Part shown: positions 26,938 through 35,733 of the stretch, piece after piece
Layout of the letters: each line of letters starts with the position of its first letter
Numbering within the stretch: position 1 is the first letter of the stretch
DNA from: an uncultured Bacteroidales bacterium
Lineage (GTDB): Bacteria; Bacteroidota; Bacteroidia; Bacteroidales; SZUA-534
Assembly (NCBI GenBank): GCA_902790595.1
Contig: CADASL010000004.1
Span: 186,001-250,000, forward strand
Length of the DNA stretch: 64,000 bases
Direction of reading: 5' to 3'
Program-made: the position numbers and the translations under genes
Notes under the pieces: generated by a model
What the model saw: the letters and a program-made list of their open reading frames with translations, nothing else
The model's database searches: none
What the model was told of the DNA's origin: nothing

Positions 26938-28281
26938 TTAGAATTCCTTGTCCTCAACTGTCACATACTCGACGGCCTTGTCCCAAAGCCCTTTCATAAA
27001 CCCTTTGCCTTTGGGTTTCGGCGACTCGGTTTCTTGCTCTTCGAATACGAACTTATCTTTCGACTGCTCATTGTCAGCCTCCTCTTTCTTGTCTTTTCGG
27101 CTGGTTCCCAACGCTTCGTCAGTGTTGTCGTCGAATCCCATCATCAGCAGGCCGATTGATGTTGCGTTGCTCGGCAGGACGGTCACCTTCTCAATTTTGG
27201 TCTTGATGTGCAGGTTGGGCACGCCGGTGCGCACCTCAAGCGCAGTGCCATACGAGAACAGGTTTATCAGGTAGCGCATCATTGAGCCGCCACCCGTCAG
27301 AACCACGCCGGCGCCCAACTTGTCTTTAATGCCCGCAATCTCCAGAATCTGTTTCACGGTGGCAATGAGCTCAACCATTCTGACCTGGATTATCTCGGCC
27401 AAATTGACAAGCGAAATCTCTTTTGGTTTGAGTCCGCCCGAGCTTGGTATGGTTACAGCCACGTTTTTAATGTCGGGAGTGACAATGGCCTGGCCGCGCT
27501 GCACTTTCAGGCTTTCGGCCTGACGCTCAAGTATTTTGCAGCCCTCTTTGATGTCGCTCGTGATTATGTCGCCGCCGAACGGGATAACAGCTGTGTTGCA
27601 GATGTGTCCGTTTTTGAAGACGGCCACATCGGTGGTGCCGCCGCCAATATCGACCAGCGCCACACCAAGTTCCTTGTCGTCGTTTGTCAGCACGGCGGTT
27701 GCCGATGCCAAAGGCTCCAGAATCAGGTTCTTGACCTTGATTCCGTTGTTTTCGACGCAACGGCGCAGGTTGTTTGCCGCCGCCGTCTGGCCGAACACAA
27801 TATGGAAATCGCCCTCCAGCTTCTTGCCCGATATCCCGACAGGGTTCTTTATGCAGTCCTCGCCATCGACCTTGTATTTCTGTGGCAGAATGTGCAGCAC
27901 CTCTTCGCCCATCTGAGTCGGCACCTCGTGCATCTGGTTGATGAGCGAATCCACATCTTCTTGTGTGATAGGGTCGTTGGCCGAATTGCGGTATTTTGAG
28001 CATACCTGCCTGTCGCTGCGGATGTGCTGTCCGGCAATGCCCACGTAGGCCTCGGTAATCTTGAAGCCCGACTGCTCCTCGGCCTGCTGGACGGCGGTCC
28101 GGATGGAGTTGGTGGCCTCGTCGATGTTAAGCACTGCTCCGCGGCGCACGCCCTTCGACTCGGTGCGGCCGTAGCCAATCACCTCAATGTGGCCTTCGCT
28201 GTCGCGGCGGCCCACAAGCACCACGATTTTTGTCGTACCAACATCAATCGCGGCAATGATGTTCTTGTTTTGCTGTTCCAT
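26938..28281 (-). CDS. ftsA: Cell division protein FtsA
   Basis: Actin-like protein that anchors FtsZ to the membrane. ATPase motifs are AAIDVGTTKIVVLVG (residues 9-23), ALVDIGGGTTDVAVF near 209 and GVVLTGGGSMMRYL near 328; the 1C domain (IEVIGYGRTESKGVRRG and following) is present. The C-terminal end has the positively charged amphipathic helix expected for membrane binding (KGKGFMKGLWDKAVEYV). 447 residues. Lies between ftsQ (3-base gap) and ftsZ (39-base gap). Confidence 0.96.
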   Translation of the reverse strand: MEQQNKNIIAAIDVGTTKIVVLVGRRDSEGHIEVIGYGRTESKGVRRGAVLNIDEATNSIRTAVQQAEEQSGFKITEAYVGIAGQHIRSDRQVCSKYRNSANDPITQEDVDSLINQMHEVPTQMGEEVLHILPQKYKVDGEDCIKNPVGISGKKLEGDFHIVFGQTAAANNLRRCVENNGIKVKNLILEPLASATAVLTNDDKELGVALVDIGGGTTDVAVFKNGHICNTAVIPFGGDIITSDIKEGCKILERQAESLKVQRGQAIVTPDIKNVAVTIPSSGGLKPKEISLVNLAEIIQVRMVELIATVKQILEIAGIKDKLGAGVVLTGGGSMMRYLINLFSYGTALEVRTGVPNLHIKTKIEKVTVLPSNATSIGLLMMGFDDNTDEALGTSRKDKKEEADNEQSKDKFVFEEQETESPKPKGKGFMKGLWDKAVEYVTVEDKEF

Positions 28282-28284
28282 ATC

Positions 28285-29088
28285 CTATGTCCTTTTAGTA
28301 CAAACTATTTGGTTTTTAAATTTCAAGTTTATCGTTTTGTATTTGTTCCAACCGTATTTCGAAAGGCCCTGCTCGTAGAATGCTTTCAGGTTCTCGAATT
28401 TCTCGTCCATATCGTCGATGGAGCCGAGAATTATGGTGTGGTTGCCCACGCGCGGCACCAGCTCAATCTCTTTTTTCTGGTTGATGTAAATCTGCTCAAT
28501 CTGCGCCTTCCAGAACCGGTTGCTGTTGATGAAGCGCACCAGCCTGAACAGGTCGGGCAGAAGCTCGCCGGTTGATTTGCCGGCGCGGGTCCTGCTGCGC
28601 AGAAGGTTCTCGCCTACGTGGTCCATATACGGCTCGTTCAGGTTGCCGTTCACCACAATCACGTGTGCCGTGTATTTCTTGCTCAGCGGCATCACCTGTC
28701 CGTTGGCGTCAATGTAGTAGCTGTCGCCGTTGGGGTTGATGATGCGCATAATTGGCTGCCGTTGCTCAATGCGCACGCCAATCTCGCCGTACACCGTGCG
28801 GTACACCTCGGCCTTTTTTATCGATTTGTTGTTGTGGATGAGCAGGTCCTCAAGGTAGTGGATGTTCACCGAGTCCATCAGCGAGCCGATGAGCTTCAGG
28901 TTTTCGTGCTCGATGGCCTGGCGCACGTCGGCCTCGGTTATGAATTTGTTGTTGGTGTTGTCGCTGATGCTCACTGAAATGGCATCGACGCGGACATTGG
29001 CCGTCTCGCCGCCCACAATCCACAGCACCGCCACCAGGTAGCCCAGAAGCAGTGTCCAAACAGATGCCGTTTTCAGTTTCTCTTTCAT
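28285..29088 (-). CDS. ftsQ: Cell division protein FtsQ
   Basis: A 267-residue bitopic protein of the divisome: a short cytoplasmic part (MKEKLKTAS), one membrane segment (residues 10-27, VWTLLLGYLVAVLWIVGG) and a periplasmic region that begins with a POTRA-type domain (ITEADVRQAIEHENLKLIGS) and continues into the FtsQ beta domain. Assignment rests as much on its position before ftsA as on similarity, since FtsQ is poorly conserved in this phylum. Confidence 0.88.
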   Translation of the reverse strand: MKEKLKTASVWTLLLGYLVAVLWIVGGETANVRVDAISVSISDNTNNKFITEADVRQAIEHENLKLIGSLMDSVNIHYLEDLLIHNNKSIKKAEVYRTVYGEIGVRIEQRQPIMRIINPNGDSYYIDANGQVMPLSKKYTAHVIVVNGNLNEPYMDHVGENLLRSRTRAGKSTGELLPDLFRLVRFINSNRFWKAQIEQIYINQKKEIELVPRVGNHTIILGSIDDMDEKFENLKAFYEQGLSKYGWNKYKTINLKFKNQIVCTKRT

Positions 29089-29120
29089 TATGTTGTTTAA
29101 TCGTTTAATCGGTGAATCGA

Positions 29121-29190
29121 CTACGGACTACAGACCACAGACTACGGACACATTGTCCGCTCATCATTTCGGTTGTCTGTTGTCTCCTCA
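29121..29190. repeat. ACTACAGACTAC-type dispersed repeat, copy 1
   Basis: This stretch between murC and ftsQ (GGACTACAGACCACAG, then GGACACATTGTCC, then GGTTGTCTGTTGTC) is a diverged copy of the sequence at 32976-33054 in the same operon. GGACA-CAT-TGTCC is a small perfect inverted repeat. No gene is seen in it. Confidence 0.65.
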
Positions 29191-29258
29191 TTGTTAATTA
29201 TTAATTGTCAACTTATAACTTCCTAACTTTTAAACTTATAACTTTCAAAACTTTCAAC

Positions 29259-30638
29259 TCACTTAATCATCGCCTGATGAATCGGTTCAATCAGTGTGTC
29301 GATGTTGCCGGCGCCCATTGTGAGCAACACGCCCGACGTTATTTTCACAGCCTCGTCCTTCAGCTTGCTGAACGGGCAGAACATTTTATCTTTCAACTTC
29401 ATACGCTCCAGAATCATCTCGCTCGAAACGCCTTCAATCGGCAGCTCGCGGGCGGGGTAGATGTCGGTTATGATGACGCGGTCGGCCATATCCAATGCGG
29501 CCGCAAACTCATCGGCAAAATCGCGCGTGCGGCTGTACAGGTGCGGCTGAAACATCACCGTCACGGGTTTGCCGGGGTAGAAATCGCGCACCGAGCGCAG
29601 GCAGGCCTTAATCTCCTCGGGGTGGTGCGCATAGTCGTCGATGAACACAAGGTCGGCGTTTTTGAATCGGATGTCGAAGCGGCGGCGCACACCGGCATAT
29701 CCGGCCAGACCGAACCGAATCTCGTTTTCCGACGCGCCGGCGAACATTGCCACAGCCGTTGCCGCCACAGCGTTCTCAACGTTGTAGAGTGCTGGCATTC
29801 CAAGTTTTATATCGGTAATCACACCGTTGGGAGTCACAATGTCGAAGGCATACTCGCCGTTTTCGATGTGAATGTTTTTCGCATAGAAATCAGCCTCACT
29901 GTCAAGTGAGTACGAGTAGTATTTCACGCCCTCGTTGGCCTTGTGGTCGAGCGTCACGCCCTTTTTGATGATGACCACGCCGTCGTGCTTCACCTGGCCC
30001 ACAAATTTGGCAAAGGCCTTCTCAACCTCGGCCTTGTTGCCGTAGATGTCGAGGTGGTCGGCGTCCATAGCGCTGATGAGCGCAATGTGCGGATAGAGCG
30101 TCAGGAATGAGCGGTCGAACTCATCGGCCTCAATCACCACCCACGGCGACTCGGGCTTGATGACAACGTTGGTGTTGAAATTCTTGCTCACACCGCCCAA
30201 AAAGGCGTTCACACCCACTTGTGTCTGGTCCAGAATGCAGGTTGTCATTGTCGAAATCGACGTTTTGCCGTGGGTTCCGGCCACGCAAGCCGCATAGCTG
30301 TCTTGGGCGATTATGCCCAGCGCCACCGAGCGTTTCACAACATCGTAACCATTGGTTTTGAAGAAGTTGAGAATGGCGCTGTCGTTCGGAATGGCGGGCG
30401 TGTAAACCACCAGCGTCCGCTCCACATCGGTTTTGAACACGTTGGCAATGGCGTCGGTGTCATCGTCAAAAGTTGTCAGCGCGCCGTCGGCCTCAAGGCG
30501 GTTGGTGATGTCGGACGATGAGCGGTCGTAGCCGCCAACCGTGTAGCCGGTGCGCATAAACCATTGAGCCAGGGCGCTCATCCCGATGCCGCCGATGCCC
30601 ACAAAATATACCTTGTTATAGTCGGTCAGTTTCTTCAT
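29259..30638 (-). CDS. murC: UDP-N-acetylmuramate--L-alanine ligase
   Basis: Adds L-alanine to UDP-MurNAc, the first amino acid of the peptidoglycan stem peptide. The 459-residue protein has the UDP-binding loop FVGIGGIGMSALAQW (residues 12-26), the ATP loop GTHGKTSISTM near 119 and the C-terminal ligase domain (FIDDYAHHPEEIKA near 341). Its start overlaps the end of murG by four bases (ATGA), showing tight translational coupling. Confidence 0.96.
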   Translation of the reverse strand: MKKLTDYNKVYFVGIGGIGMSALAQWFMRTGYTVGGYDRSSSDITNRLEADGALTTFDDDTDAIANVFKTDVERTLVVYTPAIPNDSAILNFFKTNGYDVVKRSVALGIIAQDSYAACVAGTHGKTSISTMTTCILDQTQVGVNAFLGGVSKNFNTNVVIKPESPWVVIEADEFDRSFLTLYPHIALISAMDADHLDIYGNKAEVEKAFAKFVGQVKHDGVVIIKKGVTLDHKANEGVKYYSYSLDSEADFYAKNIHIENGEYAFDIVTPNGVITDIKLGMPALYNVENAVAATAVAMFAGASENEIRFGLAGYAGVRRRFDIRFKNADLVFIDDYAHHPEEIKACLRSVRDFYPGKPVTVMFQPHLYSRTRDFADEFAAALDMADRVIITDIYPARELPIEGVSSEMILERMKLKDKMFCPFSKLKDEAVKITSGVLLTMGAGNIDTLIEPIHQAMIK

Positions 30639-31741
30639 AAAGCAATTTTCAAAACTTCGTTGCAGATGTCCTCGTCGGCGTTCGGCAGGGCCATCTTCTT
30701 GATATTGATTCGCAAGCGCACCTGTTGGTCGTCTTGCTCAAACAGCCTGATAACCTGCGGCACAAGCGTGTCGGGCGCCTCTTTGTCGCTAATCATCAGC
30801 GCTGCGTTGTTTTTCACCAGCGCCAGGGCGTTTTTCGTCTGATGGTCCTCGGCCACGTTGGGGCTCGGCACCAGAATCACGGGTTTGCCCACAATGCAGA
30901 GTTCCGAGATGGTGCCTGCGCCGGCGCGCGAAATGATGGCGTCGGCCACCGAGTAGGCGTAGTCCATACGGTTGATGAACGGATAGACGTGGATGTTCTT
31001 GCTATTGTACTGCGAGGCCTCTTCAAGAGCGCGCTCGTAGTAGTATTTGCCTGTTTGCCAGATGACTTGTATCTTCTTGCGGATGAGCAGGTCGAGGTTG
31101 TTGCCGATGCACTCGTTGATGGTGCGCGCACCCAGACTGCCGCCAACCACAAGCAGCGTTTTAATATTGTTGCCCTGGCTCAGATTGAAGAACTTGAAGG
31201 CCTCGGTCAGATTCGGCTTTATGTCTTGCAAATCCTGGCGCACAGGGTTGCCGGTGAGCACAATCTTCTCTTTCGGGAAGAACCGTTCCATACCCTCGTA
31301 GGCCACGCAGATGCGCTTGGCGCGTTTAGCCAGCAGTTTGTTGGTCAGGCCGGCGTAGCTGTTCTGCTCCTGAATCAGTGTTGGCACGCCCATACGCTGA
31401 GCCGTTCGCAACAGCGGGCCGCTTGCGTAGCCACCCACGCCCACCACGGCGTTCGGCTTGAACTCGCGGATGATGCTGCGGCACTTGAAAAGGCTCACAA
31501 ACAGTTTCGGCAGAAACATCAGGTTTTTGCCAATGGAGCCACGCTGCAGGCCGGCAATGGGCAGGCCCACAATCTTGAATCCGGCAGCCGGAACCTTTTC
31601 CATTTCCATACGGTTGTGCGCACCCACAAACAGAATCTCTGCCGACGGGTCGCGCCGCTTGATGGCTCTCGCTATCGAGATGGCCGGGAAGATGTGTCCG
31701 CCCGTTCCGCCACCGCTAATTATGTAGCGTTTCTTTTCCAT
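30635..31741 (-). CDS. murG: UDP-GlcNAc transferase MurG
   Basis: Makes lipid II by adding GlcNAc to lipid I at the inner face of the membrane. The 368-residue GT28 protein has the N-terminal ISGGGTGGHIFPAI (residues 8-21), the GVGGYASGPLL loop near 100 and the C-terminal donor-binding segment IISRAGAGTISELCIVGKP near 273. Four-base overlap with murC; one base separates it from ftsW. Confidence 0.96.
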   Translation of the reverse strand: MEKKRYIISGGGTGGHIFPAISIARAIKRRDPSAEILFVGAHNRMEMEKVPAAGFKIVGLPIAGLQRGSIGKNLMFLPKLFVSLFKCRSIIREFKPNAVVGVGGYASGPLLRTAQRMGVPTLIQEQNSYAGLTNKLLAKRAKRICVAYEGMERFFPKEKIVLTGNPVRQDLQDIKPNLTEAFKFFNLSQGNNIKTLLVVGGSLGARTINECIGNNLDLLIRKKIQVIWQTGKYYYERALEEASQYNSKNIHVYPFINRMDYAYSVADAIISRAGAGTISELCIVGKPVILVPSPNVAEDHQTKNALALVKNNAALMISDKEAPDTLVPQVIRLFEQDDQQVRLRINIKKMALPNADEDICNEVLKIAL

Positions 31742-31742
31742 A

Positions 31743-32951
31743 TTATTGGTTTTCAGTTGTGTTTATATCGTTTTTCTGATTATCAACAGTTGCGGGCTCC
31801 ACTGCAAGGTCGCCGCCTTCGGCATAGCGGCTCACGTTCAGTATCACCCCGATGGCAATGCTTGTGAACACCACCGACGTTCCGCCCATACTCACAAGCG
31901 GCAGCGTCTGTCCCGTCACGGGGAAGATGTTTACCGCCACGCCCATATTCACAAGTGCCTGAATAACAAGGCTTATTCCCAGCCCAATGCATAGGAATGT
32001 TCCGAAGGCGCTCCGGCTTCGTCGCACTATCACCCTGATGCGGTAGAGCAGAGCCAGATAGAAGGCCAGAACGGTTGTCCCGCCAAGGATGCCATACTCT
32101 TCCACAATGATGGCGTAGATGAAGTCGGAATAGGGGTGAGGCAGGAAGTTGCGCTGTGTGCTGTTGCCCGGGCCTTGCCCCATAATGCCGCCGTGGACGA
32201 TGGCCATCTTCGAGTGGTCGGCCTGGAAATCGTGCTCGGCGTCGTTGTGCTCGCCAATGCCCACAAAGCTCTCAACGCGGCCCAGCCACGTGCCCACACG
32301 GCCAATCTCGCGAATCTGCGGAACAGCGTAGGCCAGCAGCAGTCCAAAGGCCAGCGCCACCGCAATGCCGCCCACCAATTTCGCAATCAGCCTCCAATCA
32401 ATTCCGCCAATGAGCATCAGCACGCAGCAGATGAAGAACAGCATTGCCGCTGTTGAGAAGTTGGCCGGGAAGATGAGCAGGCAGATGCCGCCGGCCCATT
32501 TCACTATCGGCCAGAAGGCGGCTTTCGGGTCGCTGATGCGGTCCTGGTTTTGGCTCAGTATTGATGCAATGAAAATGATGATTGTGATTTTGGCCAAATC
32601 GGAGGTCTGGAACTGAACGCCCATAATCGACACCCAACGTGAGGCCGAGTTAAGGCTCACACCTCGCAACAGGGTGAAAATCAGCAGTCCTGCACTCAGG
32701 TAAACAAGCGGTTTGGCAAATCGCAGAAGCACCCTGAAATTGATTTTGTGGAACAAAAAGATGATACCGATGCCCACCAGCAGGAAACTGCCGTGACGCA
32801 TAAGATAGAAGAATGTGTTGCCGCCCATCTTCTTGTAAGCCAATGTGCCGGTGGCGCTATACACCGTCAGCATCGACACAATCGACAGTAGAAACACAAC
32901 TATCCAGATTGTGGTATCGCCTTTGAAATATTTCAGGAACTTCTCCTTCAT
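31743..32951 (-). CDS. ftsW: Peptidoglycan polymerase FtsW
   Basis: SEDS-family glycosyltransferase that polymerises lipid II at the septum together with FtsI. The 402-residue protein has about ten membrane segments; the extracellular loop contains the family motif AIVHGGIMGQGPGNSTQRNF (about residues 245-264), and the C-terminal part has VNMGVAVNIFPVTGQTLPLVSMGG. RodA is the alternative, but the location inside the dcw cluster supports FtsW. Confidence 0.94.
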   Translation of the reverse strand: MKEKFLKYFKGDTTIWIVVFLLSIVSMLTVYSATGTLAYKKMGGNTFFYLMRHGSFLLVGIGIIFLFHKINFRVLLRFAKPLVYLSAGLLIFTLLRGVSLNSASRWVSIMGVQFQTSDLAKITIIIFIASILSQNQDRISDPKAAFWPIVKWAGGICLLIFPANFSTAAMLFFICCVLMLIGGIDWRLIAKLVGGIAVALAFGLLLAYAVPQIREIGRVGTWLGRVESFVGIGEHNDAEHDFQADHSKMAIVHGGIMGQGPGNSTQRNFLPHPYSDFIYAIIVEEYGILGGTTVLAFYLALLYRIRVIVRRSRSAFGTFLCIGLGISLVIQALVNMGVAVNIFPVTGQTLPLVSMGGTSVVFTSIAIGVILNVSRYAEGGDLAVEPATVDNQKNDINTTENQ

Positions 32952-32975
32952 TCGTTTTCGATGATTTTTTTGACA

Positions 32976-33054
32976 ACGGACTACAGACTACAGTCAACGG
33001 ACGCATTGTCCGCTTATCAATTTCTGTTGTCTTACGTTTGATGTCTGATGTCCT
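32976..33054. repeat. ACTACAGACTAC-type dispersed repeat, copy 2
   Basis: ACGGACTACAGACTACAG, then GGACGCATTGTCCGCT, then TTCTGTTGTC: a diverged copy of 29121-29190. It lies between murD and ftsW and is followed (33066-33115) by TAAATCCTAAATTCTAAA-type words. Confidence 0.65.
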
Positions 33055-33107
33055 TTTATCGTTATTACTAAATCCTAAATTCTAAATTCTAAATCCTAAT
33101 TCCTAAA

Positions 33108-34463
33108 TCATAAATTTCTCACCGCCGCCTTGAATTGCCGTCCGCGGTCTTCGTAGTTCTCGAACAGGTCGAAACTTGCGCAGCAGGGCGAGAGCAGCAC
33201 GGCGTCGCCGTCGGTGCCCATATAGTAGGCCGACTTCACGGCTTGTTCCATCGACTGAGTATCAACAATATGCTCGACAATTCCGTCGAAAGCGGCGTGA
33301 ATCTTCGAGTTATCGACGCCAAGGCAGATGATGGCCTTAACTTTCTGTTTCACAAGCGGAATCAGAGTCGAGTAGTCGTTGCCCTTGTCGGTACCGCCTA
33401 CAATCCAGATGGTGGGGCGCTTCATACTCTCGAGAGCGTACCAGGCGCTGTTCACGTTGGTGGCCTTCGAGTCGTTGATGAACTCAATCTGATGCACCTT
33501 CAGCACGGGCTCAAGGCGGTGCTCAACGCCCTTGAAACTTGTCAGGCACTCGCGAATGGTCTCTTTTCTGATGTTCAGCACGTTGGCGGCCACTGCTGCG
33601 GCCATCGAGTTGTAGGTGTTGTGCTTTCCGCTCAATGATAAGTCGTTGATATTCATAGTGAAGTCGTTTATGGTATTAAGATGAATGTTAAATGTTTGTC
33701 CGTTGTCGGTTAGGTCGGCGCCGCAAGCCACGCTGTGCTCAATGCTGAACGGCACCCAGTTGGTTTCGGGCGTCAGAGTGGCCAGTTTCTCGAGCGTTGC
33801 GGGGTCGTCGTCGCAGTAGATGAAGTAGCCGTTCTTATCCATATTTTGGATGATGCGGAACTTCGAGTTCAGATAGTTCTCGAACTTGTACTCGTAGCGG
33901 TCCAGGTGGTCGGGTGTGACGTTCATCAGAATCGCCACATCGGCCTTGAACTTGTACATATTGTCGAGTTGGAAACTACTCAATTCCAGCACGTAATAGT
34001 CGAAGTTGCAGTCGGCCACCTGCCAGGCGAAACTCTTGCCCACGTTGCCGCCAAGGCCCACGTTCAGGCCCGCGCGCTTCAGAATCTCGTAGGTCAAGAG
34101 CGTGGTGGTGGTCTTGCCGTTGCTGCCCGTGATGCAAATCATTTTTGCATTGGTGTAGCGTGCTGCGAACTCTATCTCGCTCACAATCGGAATGTTATGC
34201 TCGTGCAGAGCCTTCACCACGGGCGCCTTCTCGGGTATTCCTGGGCTTTTCATCACTTCGGCCGCCGCCAGAATCTTTTCCAGCGTGTGGTGGCCTTCTT
34301 CCCATTCAATTTTGTGCTCGTCAAGCACGGCCTTGTATTTGTCGGCAATTTTTCCGTAGTCCGACACAAAAACCGCGTAGCCCTTCTTCTGCGCCAGCAA
34401 GGCGGTTCCCACGCCGCTCTCGCCCGCACCCAGCACAACCATCAGTTTCTTGTTCTCGTTCAT
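33108..34463 (-). CDS. murD: UDP-MurNAc-L-alanine--D-glutamate ligase
   Basis: Adds D-glutamate in peptidoglycan precursor synthesis. 451 residues with the N-terminal LGAGESGVGTALLA loop (11-24), the ATP loop ITGSNGKTTTTLLTYE near 110 and the C-terminal GVEHRLEPV and FINDSKATNVNSAW motifs (from about 325). Its start overlaps the mraY stop by one base. Confidence 0.96.
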   Translation of the reverse strand: MNENKKLMVVLGAGESGVGTALLAQKKGYAVFVSDYGKIADKYKAVLDEHKIEWEEGHHTLEKILAAAEVMKSPGIPEKAPVVKALHEHNIPIVSEIEFAARYTNAKMICITGSNGKTTTTLLTYEILKRAGLNVGLGGNVGKSFAWQVADCNFDYYVLELSSFQLDNMYKFKADVAILMNVTPDHLDRYEYKFENYLNSKFRIIQNMDKNGYFIYCDDDPATLEKLATLTPETNWVPFSIEHSVACGADLTDNGQTFNIHLNTINDFTMNINDLSLSGKHNTYNSMAAAVAANVLNIRKETIRECLTSFKGVEHRLEPVLKVHQIEFINDSKATNVNSAWYALESMKRPTIWIVGGTDKGNDYSTLIPLVKQKVKAIICLGVDNSKIHAAFDGIVEHIVDTQSMEQAVKSAYYMGTDGDAVLLSPCCASFDLFENYEDRGRQFKAAVRNL

Positions 34464-35731
34464 TATCTGATTTTAAGTGTGATAATTGTCAATGCCGCAA
34501 GTATGATTGTCACAATCCAGAAACGCAGCGTAATCATATTCTCGTGAAGCGCGCCTTCGGGTTTGGTTATCAGGTACTTGAAGTTTTCTTGAAGTTGCGA
34601 CGGCAGCACGCGGAAATGGTCGTGAAGCGGCGCGCGTTTGAACACACGCAGTTTCAGCCCGCGCTTGTTGCCGTATTTGGCGTAGTTGGTCTGCAGCATC
34701 ACCGACACCACCTCGAGCAGGAAAATTCCGCAGAGTATCGGCAGCAGCAGTTCCTTGTGAATGATGATGGCCGTTACGGCGATGATTCCGCCGATGGCCA
34801 GGCTGCCCGTGTCGCCCATAAACACTTTGGCAGGATAGGCGTTGTGCCACAGGAACCCGATGAGCGCGCCCACAAAAGCGCACAGGTAAACCAGCATCTC
34901 TTCGGTGCCAGGAATGTACATCACGTTCAGGTACGAAGCGAATTGTATGTGGCCCGACACGTAGGCTAGAATGCCCAGCGCCGTGCCGATGATGGCCGAG
35001 TTGCCAGCGCACATTCCGTCCATTCCGTCGTTCAGGTTGGCGCCGTTCGACACAGCCGCAATCACAAACGTGGTGACGATTATGAACAGAATCCAGCCGC
35101 AGGCGCGTTTGGCCTTGCCGTTCTTGAGCCAGGCAAACGCCTCGTAATAGTCAAGGTTGTTGTTCTTCACAAACGGCACCGTGGTGACGGTCGATTTGCG
35201 GGCCTCGCTCTTCTCGTACACCACCTTGTCATTCACAATCTTCTCCGTAACGGTCTCGCACACAACGGCTTGCGGGCTTTGCCACAAGGCGATGCCCACA
35301 GCGCAGCCAAGCACCGTCTGCCCAATGAGTTTGTGCAGCGGTTTCATACCGTCTTTGTTTCCGCCAAGTTTGATTTTATCGTCGATGAAGCCCAGAGTGC
35401 CGAACCACAAGGCGGTAATAATCAACAGAATAACATATATATTATCGAGTTGGCAGAGCAGCAGTGACGGAATCACAATGGCCGCCACAATCACCACGCC
35501 GCCCATCGACGGAACTCCCTTTTTCTGCACGCCGTAGGGGTCGGTTTCGGCGTCGCGGGCAGCCTCAATGTGCTTGCGGCTCTTCATAAAGTCGATGAAC
35601 TTACGGCCCATCCACATCGAGAAAAGCAGCGAAATCACCAGCGCCAGAATCGCGCGGAATGACACGTAGTGGAACATTCCCGCGCCAGGGAAGTCGAACG
35701 ATTGCAGATATTCAAAAAAGTAGTACAGCAT
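34463..35731 (-). CDS. mraY: Phospho-MurNAc-pentapeptide transferase MraY
   Basis: Inner-membrane enzyme that makes lipid I from UDP-MurNAc-pentapeptide and undecaprenyl phosphate. Family motifs are KKGVPSMGGVVIV (residues 70-82), FIDDKIKL near 116 and NGANLNDGMDGMCAGNSA near 231, with the His-rich cytoplasmic loop (RAPLHDHFR) near 369. At 422 residues it is longer than E. coli MraY because of a hydrophilic insertion of about 40 residues after 150, a feature I associate with Bacteroidota members. Confidence 0.96.
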   Translation of the reverse strand: MLYYFFEYLQSFDFPGAGMFHYVSFRAILALVISLLFSMWMGRKFIDFMKSRKHIEAARDAETDPYGVQKKGVPSMGGVVIVAAIVIPSLLLCQLDNIYVILLIITALWFGTLGFIDDKIKLGGNKDGMKPLHKLIGQTVLGCAVGIALWQSPQAVVCETVTEKIVNDKVVYEKSEARKSTVTTVPFVKNNNLDYYEAFAWLKNGKAKRACGWILFIIVTTFVIAAVSNGANLNDGMDGMCAGNSAIIGTALGILAYVSGHIQFASYLNVMYIPGTEEMLVYLCAFVGALIGFLWHNAYPAKVFMGDTGSLAIGGIIAVTAIIIHKELLLPILCGIFLLEVVSVMLQTNYAKYGNKRGLKLRVFKRAPLHDHFRVLPSQLQENFKYLITKPEGALHENMITLRFWIVTIILAALTIITLKIR

Positions 35732-35733
35732 CT

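Noticed and set aside
30725..31867. 380-codon frame antisense to murG
   Set aside because: Shadow; spans the murG-ftsW junction without any domain.
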